A stretch of 64,000 nucleotides of DNA, taken from the NCBI RefSeq assembly GCF_004339745.1, contig NZ_SMGP01000003.1:558001-622000 (forward strand), read 5' to 3'. The stretch's first letter is position 1; every line of letters begins with the position of its first letter. The DNA is from Paraburkholderia sp. BL9I2N2 (lineage in GTDB: Bacteria > Pseudomonadota > Gammaproteobacteria > Burkholderiales > Burkholderiaceae). Shown here piece after piece: positions 17,541 to 25,429 of the stretch. The notes beneath the pieces are model-generated. The model was not told the DNA's origin and did not search any database. It worked only from the letters and a program-made list of their open reading frames with translations. The position numbers and the translations under genes were made by a program.

Positions 17541-18525
17541 TGAAAGCCTCGCGGTGTGTCTCGCCTGACAACAAGTCCTCCATCCGTGCGCGAAAATAAT
17601 GTGCAGTCTCGAGCAAGCCGTCGCCGAGCGAAGTTCGCGGCTGCCAGTCGAGCAACTCGCGCGCCCGGGAGATATCCGGCTGGCGATGCCACGGATCGTC
17701 AGTCGGCAGCGGATGCAATTCAATCGGCGACGCTGAGCCTGTCATCGTGACGATGCGCCGCGCGATCTCGCCCATCGTGACCTCATGAGGATTGCCGAGA
17801 TTGACCGGGCCGCCCGGATCGTCGTCGACATTCATCAAACGGATAACTGCGTCGATCATATCGTCCACATAGCAGAATGAGCGGGTTTGCGAACCGTCGC
17901 CATAGAGCGTTAGCGGCTCGCCGCGCAGCGCCTGCACCATGAAGTTCGACACTACGCGGCCGTCCGCGGGATGCATGCGGGGGCCATACGTGTTAAAAAT
18001 GCGCGCAATCCGGATTGACAGGCCGTGTTGACGCCGGTAATCCATGAACAGAGTCTCAGCGCAGCGCTTGCCTTCGTCATAGCAGGAACGCGGGCCGATG
18101 GGATTCACATGACCCCAGTAGTCTTCAGTCTGTGGATGTACCAGCGCGTCGCCATACACTTCACTCGTCGACGCCTGGAAGATTTTCGCCTTCACGCGCT
18201 TGGCGAGCCCGAGCATGTTGATCGCGCCGTGCACGCTGGTCTTGGTGGTCTGCACCGGATCGTGCTGATAGTGAATCGGCGAAGCGGGGCACGCGAGGTT
18301 ATAGATTTCGTCGACTTCCACGTATAACGGAAAGGTCACATCGTGACGCATCAATTCGAAGTTCGCGCAGTCCAGCAGCGGTGCGATGTTGTCCTTGGTA
18401 CCGGTGTAGAAGTTGTCGACGCACAGCACGTCGTGCCCTTGCATGACGAGGCGTTCGCACAGGTGCGAGCCGAGGAAGCCTGCGCCGCCCGTGACCAGAA
18501 TCCGTTTGCGGGTGAGTTCTTTCAT
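17470..18525 (-). CDS. NAD-dependent UDP-glucuronate decarboxylase-like SDR (UXS type)
   Basis: A 351-residue extended short-chain dehydrogenase. The N-terminal Rossmann motif VTGGAGFLGSHL, the diagnostic NLACPASPIHYQHDPVQTTK, the Ser/Thr step ASTSEVYGD and the catalytic YDEGKRCAE (Y-x3-K) match UDP-glucuronate decarboxylase, which makes UDP-xylose from UDP-glucuronate. ARIFNTYGPRMHPADGRVVS and SRARELLDWQP are also typical. The start at ATG 18525 has AAGGA upstream. The last ~30 residues overlap the glycosyltransferase remnant and may be a replaced tail. Last gene of the glycan operon, it supplies a pentose donor for the neighbouring transferases (inference). A dTDP-sugar or other epimerase is less likely given the PASP motif. 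Confidence 0.88.
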   Translation of the reverse strand: MKELTRKRILVTGGAGFLGSHLCERLVMQGHDVLCVDNFYTGTKDNIAPLLDCANFELMRHDVTFPLYVEVDEIYNLACPASPIHYQHDPVQTTKTSVHGAINMLGLAKRVKAKIFQASTSEVYGDALVHPQTEDYWGHVNPIGPRSCYDEGKRCAETLFMDYRRQHGLSIRIARIFNTYGPRMHPADGRVVSNFMVQALRGEPLTLYGDGSQTRSFCYVDDMIDAVIRLMNVDDDPGGPVNLGNPHEVTMGEIARRIVTMTGSASPIELHPLPTDDPWHRQPDISRARELLDWQPRTSLGDGLLETAHYFRARMEDLLSGETHREAFNEDERLSPGPVTRASHLGCGPHA

Positions 18526-18563
18526 GATGCGTCGTCCTTGGATCGTGGCGGCTCAGATTGGAT

Positions 18564-19520
18564 TCATGCGGTGACATGCAGTAACGTCTCGTGCCAGTCC
18601 CGCGTAAACCGGTCGATATTGAAGCGCTTCAGCGCGGTGCACCGTGCGCCCGCGCCGAGGCGTCGCGCTTCAGCGGGATCGCGCAGCAGTACGCTCATTG
18701 CGTCCACCAGCGCGTCCACGTCGGTATGTACGAAACCGTTTTCGCCATTGCGGATCACGGTGGCCAGTTCGGTGGTTGCAAGACCGACGATCGGCATGCC
18801 GATCGTCATCGCCTCGGCGATCGCGAGACCGAGACTGGTCCAGCGAATCGGATTAAAAAAGAAGCGATAGCGCGAGGTGAAGGCCGCGAGATCGAGGTTT
18901 CCGATTTCGCCGATGCCGCCGAGCCGCTGCGCATCCATTCCGACCAGGTCGAGCGGCACGCGGGTGCGCGCTTCGGCAAACACGTCCGCGCCGAGCCGTC
19001 GCCCGCGCTGCGCGAGGTGATTCACTACCACGATGCCGCGCTCAAGTTCGCCGCTGTAGCGTACGCCCTCGGGCACTACCACGCCGTGTTCGATCACCCG
19101 CGTCGGCGTGACGCCGCAATCCCACATCAACTGGTTGAAATGCGTGACGTGCACCATCAGCGTGTTCGGATCGTCGACCCAATGCCGTTGCTGGAACGGA
19201 TCGTCCTGGGGCGGATCGTGCTCGATATAGACCCGCGGCAGACGCTGTTGCTCTCCGCTCAACACCTGCTCGCGGTCATGTTCCCAGTGAGTCCTGTGCT
19301 GATACAGGATCACGTCGAACTGCCAATCGGGGACCTCGTCGATACCGATCTCGTGCACGTTGTCGCCCCACGGCAGCACGCCAACCATGCCCGCATAGCC
19401 GGGCGGATGGCCGGGTTTCGTGACCAGATAGAAGTCGTGCGGCGCGTGGGTCAGGTAGTACAGATAGTTGCCGTGCACGTGCCAGGTTAGCACGCGCAGA
19501 CGGCCGCAATTACGCAGCAT
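18564..19520 (-). CDS. GT-B glycosyltransferase (group 1 type)
   Basis: A 318-residue glycosyltransferase starting MLRNCGRLRVLTWHVHGNYL at ATG 19520, which overlaps the end of the upstream GT9 gene by 11 bases. The N-terminal half has a short Rossmann unit with YLYYLTHAPHDFYLVTKPGH. The C-terminal half carries AFTSRYRFFFNPIRWTSLGL and AIAEAMTIGMPIVGLATTEL, the E-x7-E-like donor-sugar phosphate site of GT-B enzymes. It is shorter than most GT4 enzymes, with a compact N-terminal domain. Its place in an operon with sugar-nucleotide and heptose genes suggests a role in surface polysaccharide assembly; donor and acceptor are unknown. Confidence 0.82.
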   Translation of the reverse strand: MLRNCGRLRVLTWHVHGNYLYYLTHAPHDFYLVTKPGHPPGYAGMVGVLPWGDNVHEIGIDEVPDWQFDVILYQHRTHWEHDREQVLSGEQQRLPRVYIEHDPPQDDPFQQRHWVDDPNTLMVHVTHFNQLMWDCGVTPTRVIEHGVVVPEGVRYSGELERGIVVVNHLAQRGRRLGADVFAEARTRVPLDLVGMDAQRLGGIGEIGNLDLAAFTSRYRFFFNPIRWTSLGLAIAEAMTIGMPIVGLATTELATVIRNGENGFVHTDVDALVDAMSVLLRDPAEARRLGAGARCTALKRFNIDRFTRDWHETLLHVTA

Positions 19521-20649
19521 GATGCTGCTCCTCGAAGGTTTCCGGGTCCGCAGATGCATGCAGCGCGCTCGGCGCGCCGGGATGCGCCCCGCTGTCCTGC
19601 GCGAGTTGCGCGCGCGCGGTCTGGACTACCTGCTCCACATTGACATTCAGCGCGCATGGATGACCATAAGGGCAGTCGCGGAACGTGCATGGCCGGCATG
19701 CGGGATAGTCGGCAAGCACGCGATGCCGTGCGTGATCCAGCGGCGCCCAGCGTCGGGTGTCGCTGCCGGACGCGATTACCACCGATGCGGTGGCCGTGGC
19801 GGCGGCAATGTGCGAGATGCCCGTGTCGTTGCAGACCACCAGTCGTGCACGCGCGACGAGCGCGGCCAGTCCGCCGAGCGACGTGGCGCCGGCCAGAGGC
19901 AGCGCGGGCGCGGTCATTGCGCCGCGCACGGCGCCGGTCAACGGCGCCTCGGCGGCGGTGCCAGTAATGGCGATCTGCCAGCCGTCGGCGGCCAGGCGGT
20001 CGGCCACACCGGCAAACCGTCCGGCGGGCCAGCGACGCGACGGCAATTGCGCGCCAGGGTGAATCAGCACGAGCCGCTGCGCTTCGATACCATGCTCGGC
20101 CACCAGCGCGGCGTACTCCTCGCCGTCGCGCGTGCCCAGCGGGAACCACAACTGCCGGTCCATTACAGGCGCGCCGAGCGCATTCATCAGCGCGAGGTAG
20201 CGTTCGGACTCCGGCAACCCGTCCGGCCAGCCGATAAAAGCGCCGCGCCGTGCCGCCTCGTGCGGCTGCACGAAGCCTGCGTTGGCCCGTGCGCGGAATT
20301 CAAGCAGCAGATCATTCGCGATGCCGCCGCTGCCATGCAACTGGATTGCGAGGTCGAAACGCCGCGAGCGCATCCGCGCAAAAAACGCGGGGAGGCCGGC
20401 GTCGGATTCGCGCTGTTCGGGAAAGCCAACCGCGCCGGGAAACACAATCAGCTCGTCGACGAAATCTGCGTAACGCTCAACGAACGCTTGCGCCCACGGC
20501 AAGCCGATCAATGCGATGTGCGCCTGCGGCGCCGCCTGCCGCAACGCTCGCAGCGCGGGCACGGCGCACAGCATGTCGCCGAGTTGTAGCGCGCGAAAGA
20601 TGACGATGCGGCGCGGCGCGAGCGTCGCCAGAAACGGAGCTGCATTCAT
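19510..20649 (-). CDS. Family 9 glycosyltransferase (heptosyltransferase-like)
   Basis: A 379-residue GT-B enzyme of the ADP-heptose:LPS heptosyltransferase family. It starts MNAAPFLATLAPRRIVIFRA at ATG 20649, overlapping the upstream GT2 stop (ATGA). Family marks: RIVIFRALQLGDMLCAVPAL (the acceptor loop with the catalytic Asp), LIHPGAQLPSRRWPAGRFAG (donor phosphate binding), and LVVCNDTGISHIAAATATAS (the D-x-G-x-x-H motif). A Cys-rich piece, CRPCTFRDCPYGHPCALN, near the C terminus is shared with the second GT9 gene (CRWCYRSVCPQKHHACLLGV) and may bind a metal. The family call is strong; the sugar is inferred to be heptose. Confidence 0.9.
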   Translation of the reverse strand: MNAAPFLATLAPRRIVIFRALQLGDMLCAVPALRALRQAAPQAHIALIGLPWAQAFVERYADFVDELIVFPGAVGFPEQRESDAGLPAFFARMRSRRFDLAIQLHGSGGIANDLLLEFRARANAGFVQPHEAARRGAFIGWPDGLPESERYLALMNALGAPVMDRQLWFPLGTRDGEEYAALVAEHGIEAQRLVLIHPGAQLPSRRWPAGRFAGVADRLAADGWQIAITGTAAEAPLTGAVRGAMTAPALPLAGATSLGGLAALVARARLVVCNDTGISHIAAATATASVVIASGSDTRRWAPLDHARHRVLADYPACRPCTFRDCPYGHPCALNVNVEQVVQTARAQLAQDSGAHPGAPSALHASADPETFEEQHHAA

Positions 20650-21725
20650 AGAAAGAACACCTTGAAACGGACGGCGCCGTAGAGTCGCCAGAAGATGGAA
20701 AGGAATGGAACTGGAATCGAGGTCCACGCCATCTCGGCGATATGACGCCAGCTTCGATCGCGGCCGCGCAAGCGCATCACACAGAAGTACGCTGTCAGCA
20801 CGAACCACGCGACGGCGCCGCCAGACGCGAGGGATGCGTTGCCGGCGGCCCCGCCCATCAGCGCGGCCAATGCGGCGCACAGAATCGCGTAATAGAGCAG
20901 CGGCGGCCGCGCGCGAATTCGTTTTCTGAACAATTCGGGATGTTTTCTATAAAGCAGCGCATCAAACTGGCTCTTGCGCTGCTGGGCGATGCTTACGCCC
21001 CAGCGCGCGGGCCGCACCGGATGCACGACTACCGCATCGCTTGCGCGCACGATCTTGGCGCGTGCGCGCATGAGCGTGAATTGCAGATCGGAGTCCTCGC
21101 GCCACGCGGAGGTGAAGCGTTCGTCGAAGCCGCCCGTCATACTGAGAAAGCTGCGGGCGACAAACGCATTCGCGGTGGCGAACTCGGCACGTTCCAGGCC
21201 ACTCGCGTCCGCTTCGTAATCGCTCGGCAATGGCGGCAGCGGCACAAGGATCGTTCCAGCGGCGGCCGCAGCGTCTTGCGCGAGCGCCGCGACGCCGGCG
21301 CGCAGCCAGTGCGGGTCGGGCAGTGTGTCGTCGTCGGTGAAAGCGATCAGCGGCGAGCGCGCGAGCCGCCAGCCCACGTTTCGTGCGCCGGCCGGGCCCT
21401 GCGTGCGCGTGACGGGTACGTAGCGCAGCGTCAGTCCCCGCGCCGCCTGGTCCTCTGCAAGATGCTCGGCGCACGTGCGCGTGGCTTCGTCCGGACCGTC
21501 GTCGCAGACCACGATCTCGTAGCGGTCCGCCGGAAAATCCTGCTGGCACAGCGCGTTAAGACACGCGGCGAGCAGCGCCGGCCGACGATAGGTCGGCACG
21601 ACCACGCTGATGTCCAGATGTGAGTGCAGCGCACCGGCACTGCCGGGGACAATCGGCTCAGCGGCGCCGCGCGGACTGCCGAAGTCGCCACGCAGATCGG
21701 CCGGAGCGGACGCGGATGAACTCAT
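20646..21725 (-). CDS. Family 2 glycosyltransferase with C-terminal membrane helices
   Basis: A 359-residue GT-A enzyme starting at ATG 21725, overlapping the carbamoyltransferase stop (ATGA). The catalytic domain shows ISVVVPTYRRPALLAACLNA, EIVVCDDGPDEATR, LIAFTDDDTLPDPHWL (DxD metal site) and RFTSAWREDSDLQFTLMRAR (acceptor-site ED). After residue ~275 two hydrophobic segments (PPLLYYAILCAALAALMGG, VAWFVLTAYFCVMRL) anchor it in the inner membrane, followed by a basic amphipathic end. It is a typical polyprenyl-linked glycan or exopolysaccharide transferase. Donor and acceptor are unknown. Confidence 0.88.
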   Translation of the reverse strand: MSSSASAPADLRGDFGSPRGAAEPIVPGSAGALHSHLDISVVVPTYRRPALLAACLNALCQQDFPADRYEIVVCDDGPDEATRTCAEHLAEDQAARGLTLRYVPVTRTQGPAGARNVGWRLARSPLIAFTDDDTLPDPHWLRAGVAALAQDAAAAAGTILVPLPPLPSDYEADASGLERAEFATANAFVARSFLSMTGGFDERFTSAWREDSDLQFTLMRARAKIVRASDAVVVHPVRPARWGVSIAQQRKSQFDALLYRKHPELFRKRIRARPPLLYYAILCAALAALMGGAAGNASLASGGAVAWFVLTAYFCVMRLRGRDRSWRHIAEMAWTSIPVPFLSIFWRLYGAVRFKVFFL

Positions 21726-23467
21726 GCGCGTACTCCTGCTTTCTCGACGAGGAACGGGCCGATCACGAGGGCGTCGAGCGGCGAGGTCCAGAACGATTCG
21801 ACCGCGTCGCGCGGGGAGTTCACCATCGGCTCTCCGCGCGTGTTGAACGACGTGTTCACGAGAATTGGTACGCCTGTGCGTCGCATGAACGCGGCCAGCA
21901 GGTCATAGTAGAGCGGATGCTGCGTGCGGTTGACGGTTTGCACGCGCGCTGTACCGTCCACGTGGCGCACGGCTGGAATGCGGTCGGCCTTGTCGGGGCG
22001 GACGTCAAAAACGAATAGCATGAACGGCGCGGCCCGGCCACCGACGAACCAGTCGCTCGCATGTTCTTCCATCACCACCGGCGCAACCGGGCGGAAGTCC
22101 TCACGATCCTTGATCTCGTTGAGCTTGCCCTGCATGTGCGGATCGACCGGCGACGCGAGGATCGAACGCGCACCGAGCGCACGCGGCCCGAACTCCGTGC
22201 GGCCCTGATACCAGCCGATCACTTTGCCGTTGGCGAGCAGATCGGCGGTTTCCCCGGGGATGTCGGCAACCTTGCGATACGGCACTTTCGACCAGCGCAG
22301 GAACTGTTCGATCTCCGCTTCGCCATATTCCGGACCGAGGTATGCGTGATCCATGATCCAGCGACGCCGGCGGTCGCCGCGTGCGCTGCGCTCGCGGTAA
22401 TCGATCCATAGCGCCGCGCCGAGCGCGGTGCCCGCATCGCCGGCGGCGGGTTGAACCCAGATGTCGTCGAATGGGCCGGCGTCGCGCAACTTCGAATTCA
22501 TCACGCAGTTCAGCGCGACGCCGCCGGCCATGCTGAGGGTGTTGAGCCCGGTTTGCCGATGCAGCCAGCCGGCCAGTTGCAGCACGGTTTCTTCGAGCAC
22601 GCGCTGCAGTGAATGCGCGATATCGAAGTGGCGCTGTTCGAGCGGACCGCCGCGCTCGCGCGGCGGTCCGAAGCGCGCGGTCAGACGCGGTGCCTCGACG
22701 GTGTAGCTGCCGTCATTGCGATAGCGAACGATCTCGCGGAATACATCGACGTATTGGGGCTTGCCGTATGATGCGAGCGCCATTACCTTGTACTCGTCTG
22801 AGGAGTGCAGGAAGCCGAGCCAGTCGGTGACGGCTTCATAGAGCAGCCCGAGGGAATGCGGCAGTTCGACCTGCTTGAGCCGCGCATACTCGCCGCCGAC
22901 GAATTGTCCCATGCTAGTCGTCACGCCTTCGCCACGGCCGTCCATGGTCAGCACGGCGGTGTCGTCGAACGGCGCCGCGAGGAACGCGCTTGCTTCGTGG
23001 GCAAGATGATGTTCGACGAAGTGCCATTCGAAGCCGTGCTCGCGGTCCACGCCCTGAAAACGCTTGCGCAGATGATGCGGCGCGCCGTCGAGCAATTGCC
23101 CTTTCGCGTTCGCGATGTAGCTCAGGAACAGCGGATCCCATGGCGATGCGGACGGGTCCGTCAGTCGTGTATTGGCGGGATGGAACGGTAGCTCGATGGT
23201 GGTGCCCGCACGGCCCGGCATGCCGCCGAATAGCGCGGGGTCGTACGAATAGGCCACGTGGTCGATGTCGGCAAGGGTGATGCTGGCGGCCTTCAGACAG
23301 TAGTCGATCGCATCGAAGGGCAACTGCCAGGTCGAAAACGGCACCGGGCGTTTCGCATGTTTGACGTGCGTGAAGCGTTCGTCTTCCGCGGCGGCGAGGA
23401 CCACGCCGTCGCGCAGCAAGGCAGCGGCGCTGTCGTGATAGACGGCATTGATTCCGAGTGTGTACAT
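21722..23467 (-). CDS. O-carbamoyltransferase (NodU/CmcH/TobZ family)
   Basis: A 581-residue two-domain enzyme that transfers a carbamoyl group from carbamoyl phosphate, via a carbamoyladenylate intermediate, to a sugar hydroxyl. The N-terminal ASKHA-like YrdC/Kae1 domain shows LGINAVYHDSAAALLRDG, VEHHLAHEASAF (HxxxH-type iron site), VLTMDGRGEGVTTS and LSMAGGVALNCVMNSKL. The C-terminal domain shows GWYQGRTEFGPRALGARSIL and ILVNTSFNTRGEPMVNSP, both hallmark motifs of the family. The start is ATG 23467 (MYTLGINAVY); a TTG four codons upstream is rejected. Between heptosyltransferases and a heptose phosphatase, the acceptor is probably a surface-glycan sugar rather than an antibiotic or Nod factor (inference). 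Confidence 0.93.
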   Translation of the reverse strand: MYTLGINAVYHDSAAALLRDGVVLAAAEDERFTHVKHAKRPVPFSTWQLPFDAIDYCLKAASITLADIDHVAYSYDPALFGGMPGRAGTTIELPFHPANTRLTDPSASPWDPLFLSYIANAKGQLLDGAPHHLRKRFQGVDREHGFEWHFVEHHLAHEASAFLAAPFDDTAVLTMDGRGEGVTTSMGQFVGGEYARLKQVELPHSLGLLYEAVTDWLGFLHSSDEYKVMALASYGKPQYVDVFREIVRYRNDGSYTVEAPRLTARFGPPRERGGPLEQRHFDIAHSLQRVLEETVLQLAGWLHRQTGLNTLSMAGGVALNCVMNSKLRDAGPFDDIWVQPAAGDAGTALGAALWIDYRERSARGDRRRRWIMDHAYLGPEYGEAEIEQFLRWSKVPYRKVADIPGETADLLANGKVIGWYQGRTEFGPRALGARSILASPVDPHMQGKLNEIKDREDFRPVAPVVMEEHASDWFVGGRAAPFMLFVFDVRPDKADRIPAVRHVDGTARVQTVNRTQHPLYYDLLAAFMRRTGVPILVNTSFNTRGEPMVNSPRDAVESFWTSPLDALVIGPFLVEKAGVRA

Positions 23468-23490
23468 GGGCGTTCGCAATGAAAGAGGGG

Positions 23491-24735
23491 TCAGGGAACC
23501 AGCGGTTCGTCGGCAAGCGGCGGCGCGTCGGTATGGCGGGCGTTGCTATTCGCGGCAGGGTTCGGGGCGGCCTCGGCCATCGGCATGGCGGCACGCAATT
23601 CGAGCGCGGCTTGCACGACCTCGCCAGGCGCGACGCCGAGCAGACACGCGTGATGCTTTTGCGGACACACGCTGCGATAACACCAGCGGCATTCGACATC
23701 GCGGAACAGCACGCGATACGGCGTTTGCCACGGCGTATGCTGCGGATTGGTCAGCGCGTACAGGTCGACAACGGGAGCGCCCAACGCGGAAGCCAGATGC
23801 ACTGGCCCGCTGTTGTTGGAAATGAGCACGCTCGCGCGTTCGATCAACGCGCCGAGTTCGCCGAGCGTCAGCATGCCGCTGAGATCGTGCAGTCGCGTGC
23901 GAGCGCCTGGCGCGGCGGCGCGGATCACCGCCTCGACCAGCGGTCGTTCGCTGGAACTGCCGGTAATCAGTAACGGTGCGCCGGTCTCGCGCGCGAGCAG
24001 GGTGGCGACTTCGCCGAAACGCTCGGGCGGATAGCGGCGCGACGCTGCGGTCGCTCCGGGATGCAGCACGATCCATTCGGCCGCGCGATCCACGCCGCGC
24101 GCCGACAATTTCGCGCCGAGCGTGCGCCGGTCGGCCTCATGCACACGGAAGCGCATGCGCGTGTCGGGCGAGTGTGCGCCCACCTGGCGCACGAGATCGA
24201 GCTGGCGTTCCACCTCATGACGCGTGCGTTGCTGGGGTTCCGGTTCGCGCAACCAGTCGGTCAGCAACGCATAGGGGTTTTCACGGCAATGCGCGAGACG
24301 GCGCGGGATGCCGGCCAGATAGCAGAGCATCGCAGCCGGCAGCGCGCTTTGGCTGTATACCGTGAAAATCACGGCGGCGTCGAAACCGTTGCGGCGCAGA
24401 CGCTCCTGCATCCGGTGATCCTCGGCCAGCGTGCGCACAGCGCTCGACCCAGGCGCCACCCAGGGCGCGTCGTATTCGATCAGGTCGTCGACATCGTCGA
24501 GAAAAGGCGCCAGCGCCGCACCGCTGCGCGACGCAAGCAGCGTGATATGACGATCCGCAGCGGACTCTTGCAATGCATGCAGCGCGGGCGTGGTCATCAG
24601 CACGTCGCCGAGATTGTCGAGCCGCACGCACAGAATGCGCCTGACGTCGTCGCCCCAACGCGTCAGCGGAGATGCTTCCAGCGGCACCCGCGCGTGAGCG
24701 AGCGTCGGCTGCGCAATTAGCAACGGGGCGTTCAT
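23491..24735 (-). CDS. Family 9 glycosyltransferase (heptosyltransferase-like)
   Basis: A 414-residue GT-B enzyme, start ATG 24735 overlapping the phosphatase stop (ATGA). Motifs: RRILCVRLDNLGDVLMTTPA (acceptor loop with Asp), WIVLHPGATAASRRYPPERF (donor phosphate site), VLISNNSGPVHLASALGAPV (N-x-G-x-x-H), and the Cys-rich CRWCYRSVCPQKHHACLLGV. It is paralogous to the GT9 gene at 19510 but diverged, so the two probably act at successive steps or on different acceptors. The C-terminal ~30 residues are Ala/Pro/Asn-rich and disordered. A cluster with two GT9 genes and a heptose phosphatase points to heptose-containing surface glycan. Confidence 0.9.
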   Translation of the reverse strand: MNAPLLIAQPTLAHARVPLEASPLTRWGDDVRRILCVRLDNLGDVLMTTPALHALQESAADRHITLLASRSGAALAPFLDDVDDLIEYDAPWVAPGSSAVRTLAEDHRMQERLRRNGFDAAVIFTVYSQSALPAAMLCYLAGIPRRLAHCRENPYALLTDWLREPEPQQRTRHEVERQLDLVRQVGAHSPDTRMRFRVHEADRRTLGAKLSARGVDRAAEWIVLHPGATAASRRYPPERFGEVATLLARETGAPLLITGSSSERPLVEAVIRAAAPGARTRLHDLSGMLTLGELGALIERASVLISNNSGPVHLASALGAPVVDLYALTNPQHTPWQTPYRVLFRDVECRWCYRSVCPQKHHACLLGVAPGEVVQAALELRAAMPMAEAAPNPAANSNARHTDAPPLADEPLVP

Positions 24736-25334
24736 CGCGGGGCTTGCGCATAAAGCGGCGTGGTGGGGGTGCCGCCGTCATGGAGAACTACGATCTGCGC
24801 GGCTTCGCGCAAATTGGCGGCGCGCGCGAACGGCACGCGCAGCGCGCCTTCGATCCACTCGGTCTCGTGGCCGTTGTCGAGCAGCACGGTGCGGCAGCCG
24901 GCACGGTTGCCGGCTTCGACGTCGTCGAGAATATCGCCGATAAACCAGCTGTGCGCGAGATCGATCTGGTGGGCACGCGCTGCGCGCAGCAACAGGCCGG
25001 CCCCGGGCTTGCGGCAATCGCAGCCGACATCGTACGGCGGAACTTTGCCATCCGGATGATGCGGGCACCAGTACGCGCCGCTCAAGGTCGCGCCGCACCC
25101 GGCGAGCAGATGATGCAGTTGCGCTTCGACATCCTTCAGCGCCGAGCGCGCGAAGAGGCCCAATGCCACGCCGGGCTGATTGCTGATGACGAACAGCGCG
25201 AACGGCGACGCGCCCAGCAGCGCCAGTGCGTCGCGCGCGCCCGGGGCCAGGCGCATCAACGCGGGATCGATGTTGTACGGCACGTCGTCGAGCAGTGTGC
25301 CGTCCTTGTCGAGAAATACAGCGGGTCGCAGCAT
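24732..25334 (-). CDS. HAD phosphatase, D-glycero-D-manno-heptose 1,7-bisphosphatase-like
   Basis: A 200-residue HAD-IIIA phosphatase of the GmhB type. Motif I is FLDKDGTLLDD (nucleophile and acid Asp), motif II FVISNQPGV, motif III with CRKPGAGLLL, and motif IV FIGDILDDVEAG. The zinc loop of GmhB is visible as CPHHPDGKVPPYDVGCDCRK (C-x-H ... C-x-C). GmhB removes the C7 phosphate on the way to ADP- or GDP-heptose. The usual GmhA isomerase and HldE kinase are not in the window. The start is ATG 25334; it lies between GT9 and GT4. The family call is strong, and the heptose role is supported by the zinc loop and neighbours. Confidence 0.9.
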   Translation of the reverse strand: MLRPAVFLDKDGTLLDDVPYNIDPALMRLAPGARDALALLGASPFALFVISNQPGVALGLFARSALKDVEAQLHHLLAGCGATLSGAYWCPHHPDGKVPPYDVGCDCRKPGAGLLLRAARAHQIDLAHSWFIGDILDDVEAGNRAGCRTVLLDNGHETEWIEGALRVPFARAANLREAAQIVVLHDGGTPTTPLYAQAPR

Positions 25335-25429
25335 GATGAGCGTCCATGCGAAAAAATGTGAGTGGTGCCGAGGTGGTGTGCCACTGCCGCGGCATCGCGC
25401 GATGCCTGTCTCTGCGTGCGCCCGCAGCG

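Noticed and set aside
18591..19490. A 299-codon plus-strand frame opposite the GT1 gene
   Set aside because: Antisense shadow of a glycosyltransferase with an E-x7-E-like motif; no ribosome site and no family.
19468..20589. A 373-codon plus-strand open frame opposite the GT9 gene
   Set aside because: It lies wholly antisense to a gene with clear GT9 motifs; its translation is Arg/Gln/His/Ala-rich without any domain, as expected of a GC-rich shadow frame.
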